DNA of 64,000 bases. Source: Mesorhizobium sp. WSM4904 (GTDB lineage: Bacteria > Pseudomonadota > Alphaproteobacteria > Rhizobiales > Rhizobiaceae). Within the stretch, counting starts at the first letter, position 1, and each line of letters begins with the position of its first letter. The notes under the pieces were generated by a model. The model ran no database searches and was not told the DNA's origin. It saw only the letters and a program-made list of their open reading frames with translations. The position numbers and the translations under genes are program-made. The DNA lies in contig NZ_CP121354.1 of the NCBI RefSeq assembly GCF_029674545.1, forward strand, positions 4,163,001-4,227,000. Direction: 5' to 3'. Positions 34,149 through 44,867 of the stretch are shown piece after piece.

Positions 34149-34574
34149 GTGAAAGCACGCGTCAAATGGGTCGAGGAACGCACTTTTGTCGGCGAGTCCG
34201 GCAGCGGTCACAAGGTCGTGCTGGGCACGGCGCATGGGCCGGAAGGCAGGACGCCGGGACCAAGCCCGATGGAGCTGGTGCTGATCGGCACCGGCGGCTG
34301 CTCCGCCTATGACGTCGTCCATATCCTCGAGAAAGGCCGCGAGGCGGTTGAGGACTGCGTGGTCGAGCTCGATGCCGACCGCGCGGAGACCGAGCCGCGT
34401 GTCTTCACCCGCATCCACATGCATTTCATCGTCAAGGGCCGTGCGCTGTCGCGCGACAAGGTGAAACGGGCGATCGACCTCTCTGCCGAAAAATACTGCT
34501 CGGCGACGGCGATGATGGCCAAGACGGCGACGGTCACGCATGATTTCGAGGTCGTCGATACAGCGGTGAAGTAG
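34149..34574 (+). CDS. OsmC family peroxiredoxin-like protein
   Basis: A 141-residue OsmC/YhfA-type protein. The two redox cysteines are in place: GGCSAYDV and KYCSATAMM, with the typical SPMELVLIGTGG segment before the first. Such proteins reduce organic peroxides or act on persulfides. The GTG at 34149 has AAGGAAGG six bases upstream; an in-frame upstream start at 34128 is less likely. Its stop codon TAG is supplied by a heptamer tandem array (34570-34597). Confidence 0.9.
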   Translation: MKARVKWVEERTFVGESGSGHKVVLGTAHGPEGRTPGPSPMELVLIGTGGCSAYDVVHILEKGREAVEDCVVELDADRAETEPRVFTRIHMHFIVKGRALSRDKVKRAIDLSAEKYCSATAMMAKTATVTHDFEVVDTAVK

Positions 34575-34597
34575 GCAGTAGGCAGTAGGCAGTAGGG
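34570..34597 (+). repeat. heptamer tandem array AGTAGGC x3 plus AGTAGGG
   Basis: Four consecutive 7-bp units overlap the end of osmC; the first unit contains its TAG stop. Unit spacing of 7 puts TAG in all three frames. The plan (three units, then an ending AGTAGGG) is the same as in the left arm of the element at 50891, where the units are AGTAGCG. It may be a solo arm or scar of the same class. Confidence 0.75.
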
Positions 34598-34604
34598 GCG
34601 TCGC

Positions 34605-35234
34605 TCAAGCAGCCATCAGCGCCCTGACGCCGTCAGCCACGAACTGCACGGCGAGCGCCGCCAGGATGACGCCGAGCAGTCGCGTCAGGATCGAGCGGCC
34701 GGTCTGACCAAGAATGCGGTCGATGCGCTCTGCCAGCACGAAGACCAGGTACGTGATGGCGAGACAGGCGAAGATGATGCCGACGAGGGCCGCCTGCGCG
34801 GCAAAACCCTCGAAGTGTCCCGACAGCAGAACGGTCGCTGAGATCGCGCCGGGGCCGGCGATCAGCGGGATCGCCAGCGGGAAGGCGGCGATGTTGTGGA
34901 TCATGTCCTTGGTGATGGCGACGTCGCCGATCTTCTCCTTGCGGTCTTGCCGGCGCTCGAAAACCATTTCGAAGGCGATGAAGAAGAGCAGGAAGCCGCC
35001 GGCGACGCGGAAGGCCGGCAGCGTGATGCCGAACACCGACAGGATCGAGGCACCGGCGAGCGCGAACAGCGCCATCACCAGGAAGCCGATCACCGAGGCG
35101 CGGACGGAAACCTGCTGACGCTCCTCGCGGTTCATGCCGCGCGTCACCGCGAGGAAGAGCGGCGCCAGACCCGGCGGGTCGATGGTCACCAGGATGGTCA
35201 CGAAGGCGTTGAACAGGCTGTCGAAGCTCGGCAT
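34605..35234 (-). CDS. MarC-family integral membrane protein
   Basis: A 209-residue protein with six predicted transmembrane helices. Family marks are LVTIDPPGLAPLFLAVT at the N-terminus, FRVAGGFLLFFIAFEMVF in the third helix region and AFPLAIPLIAGPGAISATVLL in the second half. MarC proteins were once linked to antibiotic resistance, but their transport role is unproven. The ATG at 35234 is the family start; the open frame runs further up without similarity. It is convergent with osmC, only a heptamer array and a few bases lying between. Confidence 0.9.
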   Translation of the reverse strand: MPSFDSLFNAFVTILVTIDPPGLAPLFLAVTRGMNREERQQVSVRASVIGFLVMALFALAGASILSVFGITLPAFRVAGGFLLFFIAFEMVFERRQDRKEKIGDVAITKDMIHNIAAFPLAIPLIAGPGAISATVLLSGHFEGFAAQAALVGIIFACLAITYLVFVLAERIDRILGQTGRSILTRLLGVILAALAVQFVADGVRALMAA

Positions 35235-35327
35235 CGCTGGTCCCCTCCCGCCGGGCGAAGCCCAAGCCCGCAATTGGTAGAGCAAAGCCGGGGCGCTGGA
35301 AACAGCCGGAAGGAGGAAATCAGCCGG

Positions 35328-35705
35328 CTATTGGGCTCTGCCGCAATAGGCCTCCAGGCGATAGCCGTCCGGGTCGATGACGAATGCCGCATAGTAGTTG
35401 TCGCCATAAGCCGCGCGCAGGCCAGGCCGGCCATTGTCCCTGCCGCCCTCGCGCAAGGCCGCCGCATGGAATGCATCGACGCCGGCGCGCGTCGGTGCGG
35501 CGAAACAGAAGTGCAAGCCGGAGTCCGTGTCGGCCGGCACCGGGCGGCCGGCCTCGTTGACCCAGAGCCGGACGGCTTCAGCGCCGTAACCGAGCGAGCC
35601 GGGCGACCGGCTGAGGCAGGAATAGCCTAGCGGTTGCAAGGCCGCGTCGTAGAAACGTTTCGAGGCGTTGGTGTCGCGGACGCCTATCGAGATGTGGTCG
35701 AGCAT
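35328..35705 (-). CDS. VOC family protein
   Basis: A 125-residue glyoxalase/bleomycin-resistance fold protein. It begins LDHISIGVRDTNASKRFYDAAL and ends FVIDPDGYRLEAYC, with the first His and last Glu of a metal site present. The middle GLHFCFAAPTRAGVDAFH supplies the second module with a His. It is probably a small metal-dependent lyase/dioxygenase-like protein or a binding protein; the substrate is unknown. The ATG at 35705 has GGAG six bases before it and is preferred to 35717. The lipocalin-like hypothetical gene at 35738 lies immediately upstream. Confidence 0.85.
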   Translation of the reverse strand: MLDHISIGVRDTNASKRFYDAALQPLGYSCLSRSPGSLGYGAEAVRLWVNEAGRPVPADTDSGLHFCFAAPTRAGVDAFHAAALREGGRDNGRPGLRAAYGDNYYAAFVIDPDGYRLEAYCGRAQ

Positions 35706-35737
35706 CGTTTTCTCCATGATTACAGTTGGTTGATCGG

Positions 35738-36268
35738 TCAGGTTGGAGTCGAGCGTCGCGCCAGGAACTCGACCTCGATGCGCCAGGTCTCGCCGCCGTC
35801 ATGCGAACGCTCGCCCAGCCAGCGGAACGAGTTCTGGGTGATGCGCGAAAAGCTCCAGCGTACCGAGGATCCGGTGTCATCGACGCCTTGCTGGACGATC
35901 GTGTCACCCTCGCCACGGCCGATCTGGCGGCTGAAATAGCGGCTGCGCGGATCGCTCCAGAAGATGTGCCAGGCATCGATGCCGGGATCGTAGACGCGCA
36001 GCGTCGTGCCGTAGAAAGTCCAGGGACCGAGGGAGGGCGAGGGGCCGGCGTCTCGATCGGGCAATATCCAGACGTCCTGGACCGCCTTTCCTTCCAGGAC
36101 CCAACCGAAATGCACCTCGCCGCGTCCCGCAAGCCGGGTGCCGTCCTCGAGAGTGCGTGTGGCGTCGAATGTCCAGGCGCCGACGAAGCGGCCGTAGAGC
36201 TCGAGCTTCTCGGCAAGGCCCGGATCGGGACCGTCGCTGTGCAGGGCTTCAGCAAAAGGATCGGTCAT
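35738..36268 (-). CDS. conserved hypothetical protein, possibly lipocalin-like
   Basis: A 176-residue soluble protein without signal peptide. The pattern LYGRFVGAWTFDATRTLEDGTRLAGRGEVHFGWVLEGKAVQDVW, alternating beta strands and turns, continues to WSFSRITQNSFRW and GGETWRIEVEFLARR. This resembles small beta-barrel DUF1579/lipocalin-like domains, but I cannot fix the family. The frame continues upstream as a shadow of the AraC gene; the ATG at 36268 is the first plausible start. It is divergent from the AraC regulator (84-base gap), which may regulate it and the VOC gene downstream. Confidence 0.72.
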   Translation of the reverse strand: MTDPFAEALHSDGPDPGLAEKLELYGRFVGAWTFDATRTLEDGTRLAGRGEVHFGWVLEGKAVQDVWILPDRDAGPSPSLGPWTFYGTTLRVYDPGIDAWHIFWSDPRSRYFSRQIGRGEGDTIVQQGVDDTGSSVRWSFSRITQNSFRWLGERSHDGGETWRIEVEFLARRSTPT

Positions 36269-36352
36269 GTTGCTGCCTCGTTTGTCAGGAGAGGGGAAGC
36301 AATAGGGGCACGGCCGGGTTCTGCGCTTGGGAAAAATTGCTATTTTTCGCCC

Positions 36353-37204
36353 ATGACGACGACCGAGAAAAATCTTGCCTCTGGGCCTGGCTGGCAGGTG
36401 TCCGACGTGATCTGCACAGCACGAGCGGGCGACAGGCCGTTCGAGGAACAGCATCGCTGTTTTTGCGTCGCCGCCGTGACCAGGGGCACATTCCGCTACC
36501 GGACGCGGCAGGGCACGGCGATGCTTGCTCCCGGCGCCGTCCTGCTCGGCAATCCCGGCGCCTGCTACGAATGCGGCCATGAGCACGGCGCCGGCGACCG
36601 CTGCCTCTCCTTCCATTTTTCGCCGGCCTATATGGAGCGCGTCGTCGCCGACGTTCCGGGCGCGAAGCGGCTCGGCTTCGCCGGTCCGCGCCTGCCGCCC
36701 TTGCCGGCGCTGGCATCCTTGCTGGCGCAAGCGGAGGCCGCGCGGGAAACGGGCGACGGCGAAGCGCTCGAGGAGCTCGGCCTGCGCATTGCCGGCGCGG
36801 TGGTTGGGGCCACGCCCAGTTCTTCCAGGGTCGCATCCGCACCCAGCCGCCGCGATCAGAGACGCGTTGCCGAGACGGTGCGCCTGATAGAGCTCAACGC
36901 CGAGCGGCCGTTGTCGCTGACCGAGCTCGCCGACGGCACGGCGACCAGCCCGTTTCACTTCCTGCGCACGTTCCGGCACGTCGCCGGCATGACGCCCTAT
37001 CAATTCCTGCTGAGGACCAGGCTGCACCGAGCCGCCGTGCGGCTGCGCGCGTCGAACGAAGCGATCTCGACGATCGCTTTCGACGCCGGCTTCAACGATC
37101 TGTCGACCTTCAACCGGCGGTTCAAGCGCGAGATGGGGGAGGCGCCGGGCGCCTATCGCGCCCGCCGCGTCAGAGCGATCCGGCGCTTCACTGAACCGCT
37201 CTAA
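36353..37204 (+). CDS. AraC family transcriptional regulator
   Basis: A 283-residue regulator. The N-terminal part (about 1-150) is a cupin-like sensor with several cysteines and histidines (HRCFCVAAVTRG, NPGACYECGHEHGAGDRCLSFHF), suggestive of metal or redox sensing. The C-terminal part carries two helix-turn-helix motifs: LSLTELADGTATSPFHFLRTFR and ISTIAFDAGFNDLSTFNRRFKREMG. It is divergent from a hypothetical protein and VOC gene, probable targets. The last residues and stop (FTEPL then TAA) coincide with a degenerate family A repeat. Confidence 0.88.
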   Translation: MTTTEKNLASGPGWQVSDVICTARAGDRPFEEQHRCFCVAAVTRGTFRYRTRQGTAMLAPGAVLLGNPGACYECGHEHGAGDRCLSFHFSPAYMERVVADVPGAKRLGFAGPRLPPLPALASLLAQAEAARETGDGEALEELGLRIAGAVVGATPSSSRVASAPSRRDQRRVAETVRLIELNAERPLSLTELADGTATSPFHFLRTFRHVAGMTPYQFLLRTRLHRAAVRLRASNEAISTIAFDAGFNDLSTFNRRFKREMGEAPGAYRARRVRAIRRFTEPL

Positions 37205-37250
37205 CCGTTTGTTTTAAAAACGCTACGCACTTTTCCCGGGATTTGCTCCA
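37188..37250 (+). repeat. family A repeat copy 7, degenerate
   Basis: TTCACTGAACCGCTCTAACCG, shortened here as TTCACTGAACCGCTCTAA, matches the end of the first hairpin, and GCACTTTTCCCGGGATTTGC the end of the second. The core GCAATTCCGGACGG is lost. It overlaps the last codons of the AraC gene. Confidence 0.55.
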
Positions 37251-37267
37251 GCCAATAGGATGCACCG

Positions 37268-37345
37268 TCAGTCCGATGTCGGGCCGCACCAGCCGGGCAG
37301 ATAATCCGCGTCCTTGCTCTTGGCCAGGGCAAGGGCCCGCTTCAT
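37268..37345 (-). CDS. possible 25-residue peptide
   Basis: An ATG at 37345 opens 25 codons (MKRALALAKSKDADYLPGW, then CGPTSD). It lies just downstream of the truncated SulP gene on the same strand. No clear Shine-Dalgarno is seen (TGAACCCATCG precedes). It could be a small gene or leftover coding sequence from the rearrangement that shortened SulP. Weakly supported. Confidence 0.2.
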   Translation of the reverse strand: MKRALALAKSKDADYLPGWCGPTSD

Positions 37346-37366
37346 CGATGGGTTCACGTGGACTTG

Positions 37367-37918
37367 TCATTGCACGTCGTCCTGCTGTTGAGGTTGTCCT
37401 GGGCCAAGCGCCTTGATGGCGGCGTCGACGCTGTGGAATATCCGCTGCGTGCCGACCAGGTCGGCGATCCAGCCGAGGCGGAAGATGCCGCTCAGCGCCA
37501 CCAGCAGCCCGACCATCAGCGCCAGCATGGCCGCCAGTGCCAGGTAGTGCGGCGAGCCGGATGTCGCGATCAAGGCAAGCCCGCCGGCGAAAAGCGGCGT
37601 GATTGTCGAATCCGCCCCGACCGAGAGCTGGCGGTTGGCGCCGAAGAGGGCGAATGCCACGGATCCGGCGACGAAGGCGAAGAAACCGATCTCCGGCTGG
37701 AAGCCGCCGAGCCTGGCCGTCGCCATCTGTTCGGGAATGGCGATCGCCGCCAGCGTGATGCCGGCCGCCAGATCGCCGTCGAGGTCCTTTGCCGTCCAGC
37801 CGCTCAACGCCCGCAGAGGCAGCCACGAGATCCAGTTCATCGCGTTCGCAGTTTCCGCCCGAGGAAGACGATCCATGGCCGACCTTGCCCCTTTGACGGA
37901 GAAATTGACCTTGGCCAT
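37367..37918 (-). pseudogene. internally deleted SulP-family anion transporter
   Basis: A 183-codon frame. It starts as a normal SulP protein (DLDGDLAAGITLAAIAIPEQMA, a proton-coupled sulfate/bicarbonate permease signature, then GANRQLSVGADSTITPLFAGG) and proceeds through about four membrane helices to FRLGWIADL. It then jumps to VGTQRIFHSVDAAIKAL, which looks like the end of a STAS domain. SulP proteins usually have 500-600 residues, so some 350-400 are missing, including most helices and the STAS core. The frame is kept across the junction, so a short membrane protein may still be made, but transport activity is unlikely. Confidence 0.7.
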
Positions 37919-38050
37919 ATCGTCGCAATCAGCGGTATCCTTTTGAAATTACCACCGAAATTGTCTCTGGAAAAGTGTCGCCGCCATTGGAGTTTCAGCC
38001 CGGCTTCCTATATAAGCGGTGAGTGATTCCCGACAGGATTGTGACCTGAT

Positions 38051-40846
<2,796 letters not shown>

Positions 40847-40861
40847 GCTTTGGCTACGCGC

Positions 40862-40881
40862 CACCGGCCCCTGGGCCGGTG
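40862..40881. other. GC-rich palindrome between gyrA and a convergent small gene
   Basis: CACCGGCC-CCTG-GGCCGGTG is an 8-bp perfect stem with a 4-base loop, 16 bases after the gyrA stop and 17 before the stop of the convergent small gene. No T tract follows, so termination would need Rho or the stem acts as an exonuclease barrier for both messages. Confidence 0.5.
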
Positions 40882-40897
40882 CGATCATGGCTTGAAA

Positions 40898-41050
40898 TCA
40901 GTGGCGACGGTAGACGTTGCGGGCAATGAAGCCATCGAACCGCTTGGTGTTGGCCTTGACGCGCACTCGCGCCGCTTCCTGATGCAGCCCGAAGGCGGTT
41001 GCGATCAGCATCACGATGGTCATTGCAGTGGCAAGCATGTAGATCAGCAT
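40898..41050 (-). CDS. 50-residue single-helix membrane protein
   Basis: An ATG at 41050 with AGGAG about nine bases upstream opens a 50-codon frame. Residues 1-22 form a hydrophobic helix (MLIYMLATAMTIVMLIATAFG) and the rest is a basic cytoplasmic tail (HQEAARVRVKANTKRFDGF, then IARNVYRRH). The good initiation site and clear membrane-tail layout support a real gene. It is convergent with gyrA. Function unknown. Confidence 0.65.
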   Translation of the reverse strand: MLIYMLATAMTIVMLIATAFGLHQEAARVRVKANTKRFDGFIARNVYRRH

Positions 41051-41244
41051 TTGCGTGTTCTCCTGCGCTCACAACGATAAAGATGGTGCTTTGGTTTCAT
41101 CTCCTGAAGCGGCAACCTAGTGAACGCTGCGTGAAACGTTCGTGATTGTCGCATTCATCTGTCGTTCATGTCCGTGAAAAGGTTCACGGCCGTTGCGCAT
41201 CCGGGCACATCAATGGGATTTGCGTTTGTTCGAGAGGCTCGCTA

Positions 41245-41340
41245 AAGCGTTTCACCGTCTCAAGGAAACGGCGAACCCCTCTTTTGTTTTGCGCAATTCC
41301 GGACGGAAAACCGCTCACACTTTTCCTGGAATTGCTCTAG
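41245..41340 (+). repeat. family A repeat copy 8, forms the coaD leader
   Basis: AAAGCGTTTCACC ... AACGGCGAACCCCTC and GCAATTCCGGACGGAAAACCG ... CTTTTCCTGGAATTGCTC make a full copy (segments shown shortened). It ends nine bases before the coaD ATG, so it occupies the whole proximal leader. The rest of 41051-41244 shows no gene. Confidence 0.88.
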
Positions 41341-41349
41341 AAGCCTGCC

Positions 41350-41850
41350 ATGACCGAACGCACCGCCCTTTACGCCGGCTCCTTCGACCCGCTGACCAAC
41401 GGCCATCTCGACGTCCTGAAGGCGTCGCTCGCCGTGGCCGACACCGTCTACGCGGCGATCGGCATCCACCCGGGCAAGACGCCGCTGTTTTCCTTCGAGG
41501 AACGCGTGAAGCTGATCGAGGCCGCGACCAAGGCGGAGTTCGGCCGCGACAGCGCCCGCATCAAGGTCGTTGCCTTCGACGGTCTGGTCATCGATGCCGC
41601 CAGGAAGCATGGCGCCTCGATCATCATCCGCGGCCTGCGCGACGGCACCGACCTCGACTACGAGATGCAGATGGCCGGCATGAACGAGACCATGGCGCCG
41701 GAGCTGCAGACCGTTTTCCTGCCGGCCAGCCCGTCGGTGCGCACCATTACCGCCACACTTGTCCGCCAGATTGCGTCGATGGGCGGCGACATCCGCCCAT
41801 TCGTGCCGGCTGCCGTTGCAGGCGCGCTCACTGCCAAATTCGCGAAATAG
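41350..41850 (+). CDS. coaD: pantetheine-phosphate adenylyltransferase
   Basis: A 166-residue nucleotidyltransferase that adds AMP to 4'-phosphopantetheine, the fourth step of coenzyme A synthesis. The T/HxGH-type motif is [16 protein letters not shown] near the N-terminus and the second signature is [21 protein letters not shown] (ISSTLVRE-like). The ATG is nine bases after a family A repeat; GAAG is the only recognisable ribosome binding site. It is followed by a family B hairpin and then the cyclophilin genes; the order gyrA-coaD-cyclophilins-queA-tgt is a usual rhizobial block. Confidence 0.95.
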   Translation: MTERTALYAGSFDPLTNGHLDVLKASLAVADTVYAAIGIHPGKTPLFSFEERVKLIEAATKAEFGRDSARIKVVAFDGLVIDAARKHGASIIIRGLRDGTDLDYEMQMAGMNETMAPELQTVFLPASPSVRTITATLVRQIASMGGDIRPFVPAAVAGALTAKFAK

Positions 41851-41897
41851 TGCATGTCGCCCAAAAGTGGATCCCGGTTTTGGGGTAACGACATGCA
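41851..41897. repeat. family B repeat copy 2 (single hairpin)
   Basis: TGCATGTCG-CCCAAAA ... TTTTGGG-(GTAA)-CGACATGCA, immediately after the coaD stop. Compare the second hairpin of the repeat at 24931. It may serve as the coaD transcript end. Confidence 0.8.
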
Positions 41898-41927
41898 CCC
41901 AAACAAAAGACTTTCGGAGAAGAGTTC

Positions 41928-42518
41928 ATGCAGCTGAAAAAGCTCGCTTCGTTCCTTGTCGTGCTTGCCGGCGTTTTGGCGGCATCCCTGCCTGCCTTCG
42001 CCGCCGACAAGGAAAACACCATGGTCGTCACGCTGAAGGACGGCGACGTGACCATCGCGCTGCGTCCCGATCTCGCGCCCAAACATGTCGCGCAGATCAA
42101 GAAGCTGGTGCGTGACGGCGCCTACGACAACGTCGCGTTCCACCGCGTCATCGACGGCTTCATGGCGCAGACCGGTGACGTCAAGTTCGGCAACATGAAG
42201 AAGGGTTTCAACCCCGAAGCCGTCGGCACCGGCGGTTCCGACCTTCCCGACCTGCCCGCCGAGTTCTCGCAGACCGAGCAATTTACCCGCGGCGTCGTCG
42301 GCATGGCCCGCTCGCAGGACCCGAATTCGGCCAATTCCCAGTTCTTCATCATGTTCGCGCCGGCGCCGAACCTGGACGGCCAGTACACCATCGTCGGCAA
42401 GGTCGAGAGCGGCATGGAACTGGTGGACAAGATCAAGAAGGGCGACGAGGCGGACAACGGCACGGTCACCGATCCCGATCGCATGATCAAGGTTCGCATC
42501 GCCGCCGACAACAAGTAA
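41928..42518 (+). CDS. periplasmic cyclophilin-type peptidyl-prolyl isomerase
   Basis: A 196-residue cyclophilin with a Sec signal peptide (KLASFLVVLAGVLAASLPAFAA, cleavage after AFA). The catalytic core has VAFHRVIDGFMAQTGD (Arg in FHRV), GVVGMARSQDPNSANSQFFI and the short Q/F pocket segments. It catalyses cis-trans isomerisation at proline in the periplasm. GGAGAAG precedes the ATG. The closely related cytoplasmic copy follows 29 bases later, suggesting a tandem duplication with gain or loss of the signal. Confidence 0.93.
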   Translation: MQLKKLASFLVVLAGVLAASLPAFAADKENTMVVTLKDGDVTIALRPDLAPKHVAQIKKLVRDGAYDNVAFHRVIDGFMAQTGDVKFGNMKKGFNPEAVGTGGSDLPDLPAEFSQTEQFTRGVVGMARSQDPNSANSQFFIMFAPAPNLDGQYTIVGKVESGMELVDKIKKGDEADNGTVTDPDRMIKVRIAADNK

Positions 42519-42547
42519 CCAACTCAATTTTCAAAGGATTTTCTGAC

Positions 42548-43060
42548 ATGGCTGAGATCAAGGACCGCGAGAACGCGCTCATCATGGAAACGACCAAAGG
42601 CCAGGTCGTCATCGAGATGTATCCGGACCTTGCGCCCGGTCACGTCGCCCGCATCAAGGAGCTGTCGCGCGAAGGCGCTTATGACGGGGTGGTCTTTCAC
42701 CGCGTCATCGACGGCTTCATGGCGCAGACCGGCGACGTCAAGTTCGGCAATTCGAGCAAACCCTCTTTCGCGCCGTCCCGCGCCGGCATGGGCGGTTCTG
42801 ACAAGCCGGACCTCAAGGCCGAATTCTCCAACGCCAACCACGGCCGCGGCACCTGCTCGATGGCTCGCGCGCAGAACCCGAACTCGGCCAACTCGCAGTT
42901 CTTCATCTGCTTCGACGACGCTTCCTTCCTCAACCGCCAGTACACGGTCTGGGGCCAGGTCATCGAAGGCATGGAGAATGTCGACAAGATCAAGCGCGGC
43001 GAGCCGGTGCAGGATCCTGACAAGATCGTGTCGCTGAAGGTCGCAGCGGACGTCAAGTAA
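42548..43060 (+). CDS. cytoplasmic cyclophilin-type peptidyl-prolyl isomerase
   Basis: A 170-residue cyclophilin (PpiB-like) without signal peptide. Core segments are MVFHRV-like VVFHRVIDGFMAQTGD, GRGTCSMARAQNPNSANSQFFICF and QYTVWGQVIEGM. It shares most of its core with the preceding gene. AAAGGA lies before the ATG. It is followed after 13 bases by a DMT transporter gene, so the cyclophilins, transporter, queA and tgt may be one transcript. Confidence 0.93.
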   Translation: MAEIKDRENALIMETTKGQVVIEMYPDLAPGHVARIKELSREGAYDGVVFHRVIDGFMAQTGDVKFGNSSKPSFAPSRAGMGGSDKPDLKAEFSNANHGRGTCSMARAQNPNSANSQFFICFDDASFLNRQYTVWGQVIEGMENVDKIKRGEPVQDPDKIVSLKVAADVK

Positions 43061-43073
43061 AGGCATATCGATA

Positions 43074-43520
43074 ATGGGCGCTGTCTGGTCCCTGCTTGGC
43101 ATCCTGTCCGGCGCCTTCATCGCCATCCAGGCGCCGATCAACTCGCAATTGGCGCGCGGCCTCGGCCTGCCGGTCGCGGCCGCAGCCTTTTCGTTCCTGT
43201 CGGGCGCGATCGTGCTAGGTATCATCGCGGTCGCCGTGGTGAGGCTGCAAGGCATCTCGCTCGACTGGAAGGCGCCGGCGCCGTGGCTGTTCGTGGCCGG
43301 CGGCGTTCTCGGCGGCTTCTATGTGACGCTCTCCACAATCCTGACCCCACGCATCGGCGCCGCCGCGCTGATGGCCTTCCTGGTCGCCGGCCAGCTGATT
43401 GCCGGCATGCTCGTCGATCGCGTCGGCTTCCTCGGCGTCGCGGTGCGCGAGATCTCGCTTGGCCGCGTCGCCGGGGCCGTGCTGCTGCTGGCCGGAGCGC
43501 TGCTCATCCGGCTGTTCTGA
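43074..43520 (+). CDS. DMT-superfamily membrane protein (DUF606/YdcZ type)
   Basis: A 148-residue protein with five predicted helices. It opens with [26 protein letters not shown] and ends [20 protein letters not shown], the pattern of the DUF606 half-size drug/metabolite transporters. These usually act as dimers; the substrate is unknown. Its stop overlaps the queA start (TGATG), so it is translationally coupled to the tRNA-modification genes without an obvious functional link. Confidence 0.87.
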   Translation: MGAVWSLLGILSGAFIAIQAPINSQLARGLGLPVAAAAFSFLSGAIVLGIIAVAVVRLQGISLDWKAPAPWLFVAGGVLGGFYVTLSTILTPRIGAAALMAFLVAGQLIAGMLVDRVGFLGVAVREISLGRVAGAVLLLAGALLIRLF

Positions 43521-44608
43521 TGCGCGTCGACCTGTTCGACTTCGATCTGCCGGAGGAGCGCATCGCGCTGCGCCCGGCCGAGCCGCGCGACAGCTCCAAG
43601 ATGTTGGTCGTCAGGCCCGGCGAAGGCCTGGAAGATCGGATCGTGCGCGATCTGCCGGCGTTGCTCCGCAGGGACGACGTGCTGGTGTTCAACGACACCA
43701 AGGTCATCCCGGCGCAGCTCAAAGGCATCCGCAAGCGCGGCGAGGCGATGGCGCAGGTCGAGGCGACGCTGCATATGCGGGTGGCGCCGGACCGCTGGCA
43801 GGCCTTCATGCGGCCGGGCAAACGCATCGCTGTCGGCGACCGCATCCATTTCGGCCATGACCAGAATTCTTGCTTCCTCGGCCAGCTCGACGCGACGGTG
43901 ATCGAGAAGGGCGAGGCGGGCGAGGCACTGCTCGGCTTCGATCTTTCCGGCCCGTTCCTCGATGAGGCGATGCACGCCGTCGGCCACATTCCGCTGCCGC
44001 CCTACATCGCCTCAAAACGCGACGACGACGAGCGCGACCGCAGCGACTATCAAACCATCTATGCCAGGGAAGAGGGCGCCGTTGCCGCCCCCACCGCGGG
44101 ACTGCATTTCACGCCGGAGCTGTTTGCCGCGCTCGATGCCAAGGGCATCGAGCGCCGCTTCGTCACGCTGCATGTCGGCGCCGGCACCTTCCTGCCGGTG
44201 AAAGCCGACGACACCGCCGACCACAAGATGCATGCCGAAACCGGCTTGGTAAGCGCCGACACGGCGGATGCGCTCAATGCGGCAAGGGCGCGGGGAGGGC
44301 GGATCGTCGCCGTCGGCACGACGTCGCTGCGCCTCCTGGAAAGTGCTGCGCGCGAAGACGGCAGGATCGAGCCCTGGTCCGGACCGACGGATATCTTCAT
44401 CACTCCAGGCTACCGCTTCCGAACGGCCGACATGCTGATGACCAATTTCCATCTGCCGCGCTCGACGCTGTTCATGCTGGTCTCGGCCTTCAGCGGGCTG
44501 GAGACGATGCGTTCGGCCTATGCGCATGCCATCGCAAGCCGTTACAGGTTCTATTCCTACGGGGACTCGAGCCTGCTTTTCCGAGCGGAGACACGCGATG
44601 GACAGTGA
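43520..44608 (+). CDS. queA: tRNA preQ1(34) S-adenosylmethionine ribosyltransferase-isomerase
   Basis: A 362-residue enzyme that transfers ribose from SAM to preQ1 in tRNA, forming epoxyqueuosine. Family marks are [73 protein letters not shown] and [20 protein letters not shown]. The start overlaps the DMT gene's stop, and the end overlaps the next small gene by 11 bases. With tgt two genes on, it forms the late queuosine pathway cluster. Confidence 0.96.
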   Translation: MRVDLFDFDLPEERIALRPAEPRDSSKMLVVRPGEGLEDRIVRDLPALLRRDDVLVFNDTKVIPAQLKGIRKRGEAMAQVEATLHMRVAPDRWQAFMRPGKRIAVGDRIHFGHDQNSCFLGQLDATVIEKGEAGEALLGFDLSGPFLDEAMHAVGHIPLPPYIASKRDDDERDRSDYQTIYAREEGAVAAPTAGLHFTPELFAALDAKGIERRFVTLHVGAGTFLPVKADDTADHKMHAETGLVSADTADALNAARARGGRIVAVGTTSLRLLESAAREDGRIEPWSGPTDIFITPGYRFRTADMLMTNFHLPRSTLFMLVSAFSGLETMRSAYAHAIASRYRFYSYGDSSLLFRAETRDGQ

Positions 44609-44867
44609 TCTCGAGACAATGGGGCACGACGCGCTGATCGCGGAGGTCAAGAAGCTGCGTGCCGGCATTCGCGCGCATCGCGATGCGACCGGCCATGATC
44701 TGTGCTGGCACCACCCCGACCTCTGGAACCTTTTGCCGGAAAAGATCGAGCCGGCGATCGCCGTGCCGCCCTGGCCGAAATTCATGCGCGGGTGCATCCG
44801 CTACCGGCAGTCGCTCGACGAGCAGGCACCCGGCGCACCCGTACACGACAAGGAATTCGATGGCTGA
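44598..44867 (+). CDS. small hypothetical protein between queA and tgt
   Basis: An 89-residue acidic protein. It starts [21 protein letters not shown], a helix, and continues with [17 protein letters not shown], a Trp/His-rich stretch with a possible metal-binding C-x-H-H arrangement, then [18 protein letters not shown]. It overlaps queA by 11 bases and tgt by 8, so it is tightly embedded and must be co-translated. I recall such small genes in rhizobial queA-tgt clusters, but no function is known to me. Confidence 0.8.
   Translation: MDSDLETMGHDALIAEVKKLRAGIRAHRDATGHDLCWHHPDLWNLLPEKIEPAIAVPPWPKFMRGCIRYRQSLDEQAPGAPVHDKEFDG

Noticed and set aside
37190..37360. tRNA-like cloverleaf in the gap after the AraC gene
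   Set aside because: No acceptor/T-loop signature (GGTTCRANYCC); the sequence is repeat remnant.
37188..37928. 246-codon frame on the minus strand over the SulP remnant
   Set aside because: The neighbouring frame (37367-37918) has clear SulP sequence; this one is Arg/Gly-rich without membrane helices.
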